Assembly (NCBI GenBank): GCA_905182995.1
Contig: CAJJDP010000112.1
Coordinates: 46,744 to 110,743, forward strand
Reading direction: 5' to 3'
Source: Paramecium octaurelia
Lineage: Eukaryota; Ciliophora; Oligohymenophorea; Peniculida; Parameciidae
Length of the DNA: 64,000 bases
Part shown: positions 26,455 to 38,308 of the stretch, piece after piece
Layout: each line of letters opens with the position of its first letter
How positions within the stretch are numbered: position 1 is the first letter of the stretch
Notes under the pieces: model-generated
The model's input: the letters and a program-made list of their open reading frames with translations, nothing else
The model's database searches: none
Told to the model about the DNA's origin: nothing
Position numbers and translations under genes: made by a program

Positions 26455-26943
26455 ATGAAGTTGATAATAGAAAATCACTATGACTATCTTGAAGGCCTCA
26501 TAAAATTCCAAGAAATTTTAGAAGCAATTTATAAATCAATATTAAAATCATATATATATCTATACACAGGACGTGCAGTATGGGCAGCACAGTTAAGATA
26601 GCTAGGATCCTTGTAAAATCCTTAAATTTCTCAAGAGTAGTCTTGGTGGTTTTTTGCTTTACTTGAGCTGGTTTAGCATGTTCTACTTTTTCGTTTAGTA
26701 CTCTAACTTGCTTAATTGAATCGACTTACACCTAAAATATTACTATGCTTGTAGTCACACCTATTGAATATTTTCGCTCTGAAAAGTTCAAAAAAGGCAA
26801 CTTTAATTATTTTAGAAATTATGACCGCTTTATTTTATATTTTTGATACTTTGCAAAGAGCATCAAATTTGTTTTAGCAGTTTTCATTTTTAAAAAGTTA
26901 AACAATTCGAAAATTAATCTTTGAAACATAAGAATTTTTTTGA
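26455..26943 (+). CDS. Hypothetical protein, 162 aa or longer
   Basis: The frame is open from about 26260, inside the repeat copy, to TGA 26941-26943; the first convincing ATG is at 26455. The middle has Trp-rich and amphipathic helices (QEQSWWFFALLELVQHVLLF, IMTALFYIFDTLQRASNLF). That pattern is weakly like helical membrane-associated proteins such as PEX11, but I see no decisive motif. After the TGA the same frame is open again for about 25 codons, so an intron or decay at the 3' end is possible. Confidence 0.35.
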
Positions 26944-27890
26944 TCAAATGGACATAATCATTTCAGACAAATTTTTGGCTATCTGAATCAAAAGTTCAAA
27001 TAAAATGATATTCATGACTAATAGTTTTTTTGAAATGCAACCAAGGAGTAGCAATGAATGAAACAGAACAATGATCATTTGAACCAATAATAAACCAAAA
27101 CTAAACAACAAGATACTCAACAACTATAGGACAAGATTTCTTCAAAATCTTTTTTGTGATAAAATATTTACTTGAGCTTATAACCAATGCACCCCAGCTA
27201 ATTGGCAAATGAATTTATTTTCTGCACAACTAAGTTTATCTGGGCTACCAAATATAGAAGTCTTTTGGCTTTTTTATGATATTTATTTTATGTTTTAAAA
27301 TTTACACAAACTACAGGAGGTATTCAATATAAGTTTGAGACAATAGAAAATTAGATATAGGTTAATTTAAATGAAATGCATAATTTATATTGTCTAATTT
27401 GTTAATGGATATAAAATATATTAATTTTTTATTTTCAGAAACATTCTCTCATTTAAAATCTCATTTTAATCCAAAGACCAATAAACTCTTTAATCCATCG
27501 ATAACTAAAAGGCTAAACTCAAAATCATAACAGCAAAAGCAGCATTAAGGAATTTTATGAATTAAGTTGACCTCACATTAATTGAGTGGGTATTTTTTTA
27601 TAAGCATGATGATTGCATCAAACATGATCTCTATCAACTCTTACAACGCGATATATTTCTTAAAATATTAATTATACATTGAATGATTTGAAGAAATCAG
27701 CTATAATCAATTATTTGACTAATGATTACATAAATCAATTTATCATTATTGGTACATATAATTTCGTTTAATTTATTATTATTTTAAATGAAAAAGACTA
27801 ACTGGAAAAATTTTAATAAAGTTTGAAATATAAAAGTTACATAAACCTTCCCTTATATATTTATCTTCGATGATTTCGAAAGAAAGAGAT
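26944..27890. other. Intergenic, no gene seen
   Basis: AT-rich with TGA in all frames. It separates the 26.5-kb ORF from the arrestin-like relic. Confidence 0.45.
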
Positions 27891-27999
27891 TTGTCAGAGA
27901 AATGAATTATTTGATTTTCAATGATATCAAGTAACAATAAGAGTTGCTAAGATTCCAAACTTTAATTTTACAACTATCAAAAAAGTAACACAAATTAAA

Positions 28000-29180
28000 A
28001 TTTTGAGAATCTTTCTTTTTAATGGAGGTTTGAATTTACATCATTATTTTTTTGAATAATTAGGTAAATAAATCAGCTATTAACCATACTTTTCAAATTG
28101 ACGTTATTGAAAGTGTCCTCTCTATTTGATTTTATTCTCAAAGGGTAAAAGGCTAACAGCTCCCAATTTTCAGGCTATTCAATTAGTTCTAAATTATCAA
28201 ATGGAAACACTGCTAATAGAGTTATAAGAACTAATACTATTGGTATTTTACTGTAACATGTATAATTTCAAATGTCGGCCTTAGAAGCTTGGAAATATTC
28301 TCGCATAGTTTGATGAATTCACTAAATTTTCTGTGATTGAGAGTGTAATAACAATTTCTCGATGCTTAGCATTAATCAATTGCAAAGAGCATTCAATTTA
28401 ACAAGCTGGACACATTTCAATCTTTTTTAATTTCTGTAATGAGACAAACCAGTTAATTGAAATTCGCATACATAGAAACGCCTGAATTAGATTTGAGGAT
28501 TAGTCTATTCACTAAAATAACGTCAACACTACCTATATTAAGCTTATAGCCTGAATTGTCAATGGATTTCGCTATATAAACAGATTCTCCTGGGAAATGG
28601 ACGAGACTATATTTAATTTCATTTTACTGCTTGCGTTTTACAGCACCATGTCGTCAGATTAGCAATCTCTTATTTTGAGAAACTTATAAAATTTCTTTAA
28701 TTGGTTCTCGAATGATAACCTCTTATTTATTCTTTATGCCATTAATTGACTTAGAGGTTGATATTACTACAGCATTGACTTTGTAAGTAAGACTTGTCAG
28801 CATATCATCACTAAATTTGAAAGAACCAAGTAAATTTGATGGAAGATGTAACTCAAAAGGAAAAAAAATTTTCTGATATATAAGTCTTCATCTAAAAAGT
28901 ACTAATAACAACGGTGTATCTATGGAATACATTTTTACCTTCATGGATCCTTCTGTTTTATAAGATCCAGTTGTAAATCGAGTTTTCTACTTTCCAACAA
29001 GTGAAAATTGTACAACATTTCCATGATATCCTGGTTTTATAAGATAATGGTATAAATTTCCTAAAATTCTTGAAAATTTTACCTTTTACAACATCTCCAG
29101 CAAAATATAAAATTTTCTGTTCTGATCATAATGCCCTCCAACTCTCATCCTGATTTGTTACCCATAAAAACGAATGAATT
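28000..29180 (-). pseudogene. Arrestin-like protein relic
   Basis: Minus-strand reading gives arrestin hallmarks in order but in different frames. Near 29060-29110: YFAGDVVKGKIFKNFRKF, the usual early beta-strand motif. Near 28780-28870: PFELHLPSNLLGSFKFSDD, the arrestin N-domain signature around LPFxF.LP..LP.SF. Near 28500-28620: YSLVHFPGESVYIAKSIDNS, the C-domain opening motif. TGA codons (for example near 28660 and 28420) and frame shifts lie between them, and I found no set of small introns that fixes them all. Arrestins are cytosolic adaptors for membrane receptors; this copy looks inactive. Confidence 0.6.
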
Positions 29181-29339
29181 AATTAATTGCAAAAAAAGAT
29201 TTAATTGAAGTATGTTTAGTTTCTGAATTAACACCTATTAATTCTTATAGCTTCAAGATTTTCAGGAGAAATAGACTCTCATCATTCAAACTGATTTTCA
29301 ACGATATTCTTCAATTCATTAGGAAATTATATTTAGAAA

Positions 29340-31520
29340 ATAATTTGTAAAAAAAATAATTAGTATTTTTGGATCAATTACAAAAATAACTAATATCTAA
29401 CGCTAATATTCTAAAATTTAATCTTCATTTTAATTTAAATTTTGATATCAACTCAATTAAGAATAATTATATTAAATTTAATTATGAGTAGACAAAAATA
29501 ATAAAAAAGCATACTTAGAATATGAATTTGAGGCTACATTTTAATTCAGGTAAATAAATTGAATCTCTAAGTAAAATTTTTAAACCATATCATAATCTAG
29601 ATGCCTTAGATGGGTAATTTTATGAACATAATGAGGAATGATGTATAGAGGAGGCAAAAAATGCAATTTTGCATGTTTATAACATGGATGAGGCAATTAT
29701 TAAGTAAGATAAATATATTAATAAAATATTTTAATATAATAATAAAAGGATAGTGAAAGTTGAGATAAATTAAGTATTAATATTACGAAAAGGAAAAAGA
29801 AGAACATCCAACAGTTTTTTTTAAAGAATTAATTAAAGTGGTTTAGAAATATTTATGTTATGTTTAAATCAATTCAAAGACCTCAATAATTTTATAATTA
29901 TTTGAATTCTGTTCATAAAATTAATGTCTGTTTGTTTAAAACAGAAAAACAAATTTCTTTACATTTTTGAGTATGCTACTCTAACTTTTTCCATCGCCTG
30001 ATTTATAGGGCGAGGCTGTAATTAGTATATTAGTTATTCTTTTATCTGTTTGATATTTTTTCTCTATTTATCATCCATAAATCAGCTTTCATTTCAAATT
30101 TGCCCTAATTGTTTTACTCATCTTATTTTGCTGCTTAAGTTTATTTAATTGATTTTTAATGGAATTCTTTTTATCATCGAGTAAATTTAATTTTGATTAT
30201 TATATTTTTTCTTACTACCACGGGTTACTTAATAAATTATTCATGTTGTTTTTTGTAAATACATAAAATACCTAAAAAGTGATTAGGTATGCTTTTTCAA
30301 ATTTTGAATAATCTTATACTGCCATATTCAATTTTATATATTATATCTATAATTACCTTTTTTAGGTCCATATCTACAAGGCATTCAATTATTAGGATTC
30401 ATGTACCATTTCTTATGTAGATTTAATTGAAAGTAAATTTAATAAATTTCTATCAAGTTCTTATCCAACGATCTGTTCGTTTTTTCTCCAAAACCTTATC
30501 ATTTTATTATTTTTTCCATGTCCTCTGTAAGAACTTTAACAAAAATAGATTTCCTCATAAAATATAATCCATTTTTATTCAAAATTATTTAACACTTTAA
30601 TAACTACTAATCTTTTCAGTATTCTATCATTTTTAAGAGATTTTTAAAATTAATCTTTCATAGGATGGATTAGATGAGAGGTTTTTAAAATGTTTATTTA
30701 TGAAATAAAAAGGTATGCTCAAAAGAATAGAGTGCTTATATATTGTTTGACGATATGCAAATACGATTAGAACACAATAACATTAGAAAAATTTTCTTAG
30801 ATAAAGAAAAAAGATTTTAATTTTATCCTAGAAAAAGAGCTTAATCTAATATTTATCTCATCAAAAATTATTTAAAATAATCAAGCAGAATTAATAATTA
30901 TTAATAGTACCAACAATAACAATTCATTTTATTCATAGCTTTATACAGTCTAGATAATTCTTTATTAAGAAATGAAATAAGATAAAAAAATTATTGTAAA
31001 TATACTAAATCAAATCTTCAGGTTATTAGAAATTGAAGGGCAAAATATCATAAGAGGTAGTATTTTTAGCTTCAGGAAACATTTATGTTTAAATGCCTAA
31101 AAAGTGAATCTAATTTGAATACAAGTATAATTATAGAGTAGTAAATTTAATTTACAAATTTTTATATTTTAATAAGTAGAAGAATGGGATATATATATAA
31201 TTTGTATTAATTATTTCTATCGAAAAAATTTATTGATTTCGATATTTAAAAAATGGCCGCATCATTTCGATTGGAAAGTTAAAGCTATTTGCAATTACAA
31301 AGTTGCTCTTCTTGAGAAGATATTCATACCTTTTGTTATATTACAAATAAGTTTCAAGTAAGCTCATATTTCTAAAAATCTAGAAATTTAAGAAATCTAA
31401 TTTTAGATTTTTGATATTTTGTTAATTTTGTTAAAGTCTTGTTTGGTAAAATAGAAAATACAACAACTAAATGCTAAGATATTATTATCAAAGAAAATTT
31501 GATTATCTTATTTATCCTTT
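29340..31520. other. Mostly noncoding; weak coding relic at 29.6-29.9 kb
   Basis: About 29650-29907 on the plus strand is open for about 85 codons after one TGA (EEAKNAILHVYNMDEAIIK, RIVKVEINQVLILRKGKRR). No start codon or family is evident. The rest is AT-rich with no feature seen. Confidence 0.35.
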
Positions 31521-31529
31521 CATTAATAA

Positions 31530-32230
31530 TAATTTTATTTGAAATATTTATACTTGTTTATGAAAATTAAAAAGTTATGACCCAAAGCTGAAAGATTTTG
31601 AATTTACTACTTAAATAATGAAAAGCAGCTGATAATCCCTTAAGACTTTGGCACCCTATCTTTAGCTCTAAAGTGAGTAGTGACTTTCAATACTTATTTT
31701 TGTATAAGTGAAGAATGACAATCAGTTAATATTCTAAAGGGTTTATAACAAATAATATTAGAAGGAAATATTAATAACTATATGAAGTCTTAGGAAAATG
31801 AAATACAAATTTTAAATTAATACAAAGATATGCATTGTGCAATACAAATTTAGGGTATTTCCCAGGGTCTTTGAATCTTCAATGCATCTTTTTAAAACAA
31901 TTAAATAAGCATAATACTAGTAAAAATGGGTAAGGGGAATTAGATTGTCCCTAAAAGAACATATTTAGATGAGGTAAGTTTCTCAATTATTGAAACAATA
32001 ACCATAGAAATAATTATTGTGAGTGATGGAAACTTCTATTTAACTGAAAGGAGTGAATTAATTCATCATAGCCTCTGCATCCTTCTGTAAATTTTGATAG
32101 ATTATAAGGTAAATCAAAACATGTTAAATAATATTCTAAACGAAAATTCCCTTTTGAAATTTTGCCATTCAATATCAAACTGTACTCTATTAACAGTGCC
32201 AAGATTTAGATTTATGAAAAAGGAATAATA
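31530..32230 (-). pseudogene. Broken ORF of unknown family
   Basis: Two long open stretches in different minus frames. The first, about 32210-31885, reads GKISKGNFRLEYYLTCFDLP then DELIHSFQLNRSFHHSQ. The second, about 31990-31530, runs about 150 codons (GTIQFPLPIFTSIMLIQLF, SLIQKQVLKVTTHFRAKDRV). They overlap and could be one gene with a frameshift; I found no intron of correct phase to join them. Confidence 0.35.
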
Positions 32231-32426
32231 CTATTTGGAGTGAGTTAATTTGTGTTTCACTTTCAATTAGACTAATCTCTAATTATCAAAACGTTGAGAA
32301 AATTTACCTTATTAAGGTTTGAAATGGTAGAGAAATAAAATTTTGGTAAGGCCTTAGTAAGCCTTAAAAACATAAACAGATTTTATTAATTCATAAATTT
32401 TATAATTATTAAATATTTAATCTATA

Positions 32427-35400
32427 TCATTATGCGTGTTGAAGAATATTGGATACATTATTCATGAACAATGGATTCTCTCTTTTATTTTGATAAAATA
32501 ATTTAATGTCAATGTAGAGCTTAATTCCAAGTTTGATTAATGGCGCCAATAAACCAAGAATCAAAATTACAATTTGGCAAAAACCTGCTAAAATTTATTG
32601 ACTTTTTGTCATTAAACCTGAAAAATCAGAGCAATAAATTAAACATGTTAATGTAAAGATCATTACTGGAATTTCCATCCAAATTATTCCAATAAATTCT
32701 ATCATTTTGATATTTTTTTTGATCAGTGATAACAATCCAATATATCCTAAAATCAACAGTGATAACATTAGGCATTGAACTATCTCACTATTTTAACAAT
32801 CTATTAAGATTAAGATAAATAATAGTTTTTTTAATAACATAATACCCTCTTACTATTCAAATCTCAATTTTGAATTGCTTGAGTGTTAATTCAATCTTCT
32901 AAAATTCTATAAAAGCAAAATTATTGCCAAACTCAATATTCCAAGACAAAGGCTGTAAGAAATAATAGATCGGTATCCTGATTATTCATTTGATGTTATT
33001 GTTAAGTCGAAATTTCAAATCCTTTAATCTTGGCTTTCAAGTAAACTTTTTTGTAATCCTTCATTTAATGTTTAATGATTTTTATAAGGTATATTAATTA
33101 AAATCATTCAACTTCAATCTTATTAAGCAACCTCCTAGGATAGGGTAGAACTGATAATTCATATTTTTCTCTTTGTTATATAGATTAATTTTGAGAAAAA
33201 CTCAAGGATTTTCTTTTCCTCTAAATACACTAATCAAGAACAGCATCTTTAGAAATGAATTTTCAAACTGTTCCAAACGTTTGAAATAAATCTAGAGTAA
33301 GAGACTATGGTGACAAAAACAGCAATGAAAATGAAAAATTTCAATCTAACAATCTAATATTATTAATAATTATATAAAGAAATGCTTTAAAAAGTAAATC
33401 CCAAGAATTTGCATAGTAAATTTGCCTAAATCCTTCCATAGTATAAATATTTTTTAAATTTAGGATTTTTTTATTAAATTCATATAATTTAGTTATTAGC
33501 TTTTCAAGCCATTTTTAATTCAACCCTCTTAGAGCATTAATATTATTAGGCTTTAAAATAAAATTATTCACGAATTTTGGATAAAATTATAGAAATAGGT
33601 AGAATATAACAATTAAAGCAATTTAAGAGATTTAGCTCTAGATGTTTAAAAGAAAGTCAGCATTCATTTGATACTCTTAAAGCTTTCCTATACTTGTAAT
33701 AAAGTTATAAGGAATTAGATTATTAAGAATATCTGTCATTTTACATGATATCAATATTGGACTGACTGTTACAATTTCTGATGATTGAAAATAGATATAT
33801 AGATTTTATGGATAAGCAATGTTTACAAATTTCAAATAAGATTAATACTGTAAAACGTCAAAAATCTCTAAGCTTTATGATGGATCTCCAAATAATAACA
33901 TCAAAATGCTAATAGCTCCTAAACTTATAATTAAAGCATTTCCAATATCTTTAAACCTATTAGCAACCTTAATTTAAATCTAAGTCAAAACTTTAGGTTC
34001 TTTAAGTAATAATTATTCTGATGAGATAAGGACAGGCATTTCGTTATTATCAATTAAAGTTGATTAATTTTTATTTAGATTTGTTATTTCGGCTAAAATG
34101 GAATCCTGAAAACTTATTTCTGAAACTTATTTCACTTCATTTGAAAACATTAAGAAAACAAATTGATGTTCATAGGTTTGATTTTCGTACTTTAAGAAAA
34201 ATTTAGTTTATTTAAAGCACTAATTAGGCTACTCTTCATTACATTTCCAGTTTTCTTCTGTTTTGCAGTTGATAGAACATCCATCACCACTATATTGATT
34301 TCCATCATCACATTACTCATTAATAGATAGAATTTGATCTCCACATTATTGGCTTTAGACTGCATTATTGTCATCAGTTTAATTAGCATTAATAATTGTT
34401 ACTTAACGGCATTCATTTATAATTAAGTCATATCCTTCAGCACATACTTAGCACTTACCTTGCTTACATTTGGAACAATTTTGACTACATTAAAAAAAAC
34501 ATTAATAGCAACCATCATATTGAATATCATTTAAATCTTCGCATTCTTCTAATCCTTCAATGATTATTCCGTCTCCACATATAGGTTTGCAGTAATTTTG
34601 ATCACTTTTTTCAAAATTGTCTTAACATTCTAAGCAATTCTTAGAACTATCACAATAAAGACAATTTTATTTGCATTCGAAATTACAATTATAACATCCA
34701 TCATAAGGTTGATAATTTCCATCATCACATTACTCTGATGAAGAAATAGCCAAATAACCATCTCCGCATATTTGGTAACATCGATAATTGATAATCTACC
34801 AACCATCGATACAAGAGTAGCATTATTATTTAATGCATTAATTACACTCTAATTAGCAATCTAATTAACATTGATGGCAACCATCAAATTGTATATTATT
34901 TAAATCATCGCAGATTTCATTTTCAATAATAATTCCATCATTACAAATAGGAATACAATATTTTTTATTATAGGATAACTTGTAAAAAGGTTAACATTCT
35001 AAACATACTTCAAATAAGCACTTTAAGCAATTCTATATGATTATTCGCTTAAAATTTTGAAAATAATATTATAAAATTTCAAATATTTAAAAGTCATGAG
35101 ATGGATTTTGATTAACAAAATAGCCTTGCAACTATAAGTGATAATAATTGCCATAAATTCCTTCTAAATTAGAAAATGAATTATAGTTTTAATTCAACGG
35201 TTCGAAACCATTATTTTTATTTATTTCTTCACAACTACTATTAATTAGTTGATAATTTGATTAACATTCTAAACATTTTCCAAATTTACATTAATTGCAA
35301 AAATTTGGGCAAGAAAACTTACATTAAGAACAACCAACGTCTGATACTAAATTATCGCATTCTTCCTAACCTTGAATTATACCATCTCCGCAAAAAGGAT

Positions 35401-36429
35401 GACAGTTTTCTAGAAATTAATCTTAAATCCAACCTTCTAGGCATGTCAAGCATTTTTTATCAATTTACTATAAACAACCTTCATTAAAAATTCTATGCAT
35501 TTCTTCTGGCTCAGTGTAAAATATTTCAAAATCTCTTATTCTGCTTTAAATATAAATTGATTCGGTTTGTATTTTCAATATGAATAAAGAATCATGATGA
35601 TTCTTTATTAACATTTCGAAATATAGACCAAACCATAAATTTCTTTCAAAAATTATTTAGTGATTATCTAATTGCTCAAAATTTTACTTACCATTTGTAT
35701 AGTCTACTATTAGAGGGTATGAATAATCTTAAAAAAATCTTATTAACAAATCTTAATGAGGAGGGAGTTGAGTGCAATACTAATTTTCTGAAAATCTCAA
35801 ATATTGACAATCTCCACACCAATTACTAGTATGATAATTTAATTCAAACGTCCATCCCTCTGATTAAATGATAAATTTCTAAGTAAATGAATATTGATGA
35901 AGTTTCCATTATAAATAAATCTTATGATATTGTGTTATGCAACCAGAACTTTCATACAAACATTTCACAATACTTAATTTTAATGATACTAATCCGCCAT
36001 AATTCGAATAACAATTCACAAAAGCAGTTCTTCTGTTATGATAATGAATCATAGAAATGTTATAAAGAATACAGGGTGCTCCAATAATATAGCTATAACA
36101 GGAAGACACCTCATGCTGCATTTGCAAATAATCTAAATCAAATCCAAGTTTATAATCAGTTTAAGATGGGCTTTTTTCAATAATTATAGTTACATGATAA
36201 ATAATGCATCAACAATAACCTGAGAATGAGGTTCTAAATCTAGCAATATTAGGCTAATAAAATCAAATGAAATATATTGAATTTCTCCATTAGTTTAGAA
36301 ACTTATATTGCCTACCCATCCTAATAAATAATTAGCACTTAAATTACTATCTTTTATCTGTGAACTTGCTTTGAATTCATAAATTAGAGCTTAATTAGTT
36401 GTCCAGACTAAAATGATGAGTATTATCAT
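32427..36429 (-). CDS. Large cysteine-rich membrane protein (furin/DUF4215-like repeats), 3' part damaged
   Basis: A short hydrophobic signal (MIILIILVWTTNQA) starts at 36429. A 23-nt intron at 36171-36193 (GTAACT...AAAAAG) joins the next exon, which is open to about 33345. The ectodomain carries many CxxC units of the types CGDGIIIEGLEECEDLN, CQNCLECQxxFxxS and CDDGNQYSGDGC, typical of ciliate cysteine-rich surface or receptor-like proteins. The C-terminus is a set of membrane helices (LAIILLLQNF; LGYIGLLSLI; CQIVILILGLLAPLI) ending at TGA 32427-32429. Between about 33345 and 32950 the reading frame must change several times where no GT is available for an intron. Either this is a recent pseudogene or the sequence has small indels. 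Such proteins usually sit in the cell surface or vacuolar membranes. Confidence 0.7.
36171..36193 (-). other. 23-nt intron ending in AAG
   Basis: Starts GTAACT and ends AAAAAG. Removal joins DALFII to PSQTDYKLGF in frame and eliminates a frame change. Confidence 0.65.
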
Positions 36430-38308
36430 AATTAATATATTAAAATTATCATTTTTTTTAGTTTTAATGCACTTAATTTCAGAATAACTATAAATATATA
36501 ATTAATTTGATTATTATATACTCATGCACTTTGGAACAAAATTTACATCGAAAAATGAAATAGTCAATTACAATGTGCTATAAAGAATAATAGCAGACCT
36601 ATAGTATTTAACAAAATAATTATTTAGATTAAGATATCTATTTGATAACACTATGAAATATCAAAAGTACTTTAATTCTTGTATTTTTACAAACATATTG
36701 GATAGTAACATAGTTTATTTGTTTGTTTAAATTAGCAAATGCCCTTCTATTAAATTCTGAAATTTAAAGCAAGCAAATGATGTTTTACATTATGAAACTA
36801 TTCAACTTTTTTACTACTACATGTTTAATTTAAATAATTCCTTAGGGTTGGATAACTACTATATATTTTAATACTAAATTAAATTTTATTATTAACCGGC
36901 TTTACATATATTCATTCATTAAAAAATTAATTTATTATAGTAAGATTAAATAATAAATTTTATTTATTAAAATAGAATTGTTTTTTTGTAATTTGATTTT
37001 AATCACATTTAATATTCCCTTTAATTGTTATACATGCTGGAATAGCAACAAATAAACTTTCTTTATTATCAAAGGAAATTAATACTAATTTAAAAAAAAA
37101 TATCATTATTTTATTGTAATTAAAGTATTTTATTTATATACCCTGAAAAATGATCTCATAATTCATAAATGAAAAATAAAAATTAATTTATTTATTTAAT
37201 TTTGAGTTTTAGTTTTAACCATTTCAGCAATGTACAAAGAAACTTCAATTTTTAAAATATTGAAAAAATTGCTGCTGATCATACTCATAATTACAAAAAA
37301 ATTGAAGTTTAACACTGCTATTCTCATGGTTGACATTAAAATTATTGTGACTCCAAGTGTTATCCTAAATAACTCTGTTAAATACATGAATTTCTTTATA
37401 AAATAAATAATTATTAGGAGGTTACCATTTAACAAAAGAAGGATTGGATTATAATAACTCCTGTTTATTATTCCTAATGCTTACTTTGAATTTTTAAACT
37501 ATTCAAAGAATAGTAAAGTTTAATAAGAGTCAAAAATTATTCTCATAATTATTTACACATATAAAACCCTTTAATTAGACTTTAATTGATTTCTTTTACT
37601 TTTTATAGATTCACAATAGCTTTATTAGTAATAATAATGTATAGATCTTGCAAACAATAAATAATATCAATAAATTACAAATATCTTTCTTCCATCATAA
37701 TTAAAACCAAATAATATTTCAATTCAAAAAATGCCTCCTTTATTATTATAAAAAATATTGGTAATTTCCTTTATATTCAGTGCATATTCAAATCATGTTT
37801 AGAATTGCTGAATTAATTTAGTTTGAAAAACCAATATTACTTTGAAAACGCTCAAAACATCCGTAAAAGATCTATTTTAAAACAAGAGTTGATTTTCATT
37901 ATTCTAAAATTCATCTTGAACACTTATTATTGTAAGATAAATTAAAAATTATCATATTGACAACTTTTGATTCATTTCACCTTCTCCTATTATTTTCATA
38001 AAAGAAGATACTTGAGTCAAAACATTTATCTGAATTTAATTTATTTGATGATTTGTTAATTAAAAAAGATTCCTATCTAATGCGTTTATACCAAATGATT
38101 AAATAAAGAGAATCTTAATATAATATTATTGCTAAATATTAACAATAACATTCAAATTACTGAAAAGAATATTTTGTAGATAGGTTAAGAGTAATGATAC
38201 AGATATAACAAAAGAATTGATCTTCAGAAGTCTAACAAAAGGAGCAAGTATTCATTTACAAATAAATAATTTTAATTTTTCAATCTATTATATTATTGAA
38301 TTATACTG
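36430..38308. other. Intergenic with a possible membrane ORF at 37.15-37.5 kb
   Basis: On the minus strand about 37150-37490 is open for about 110 codons with three hydrophobic stretches (LLLLNGNLLIIIYFI, LGVTIILMSTMRIAV, FFVIMSMISSNFF). It has no clear ATG context or family. The rest is AT-rich without features. Confidence 0.35.
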
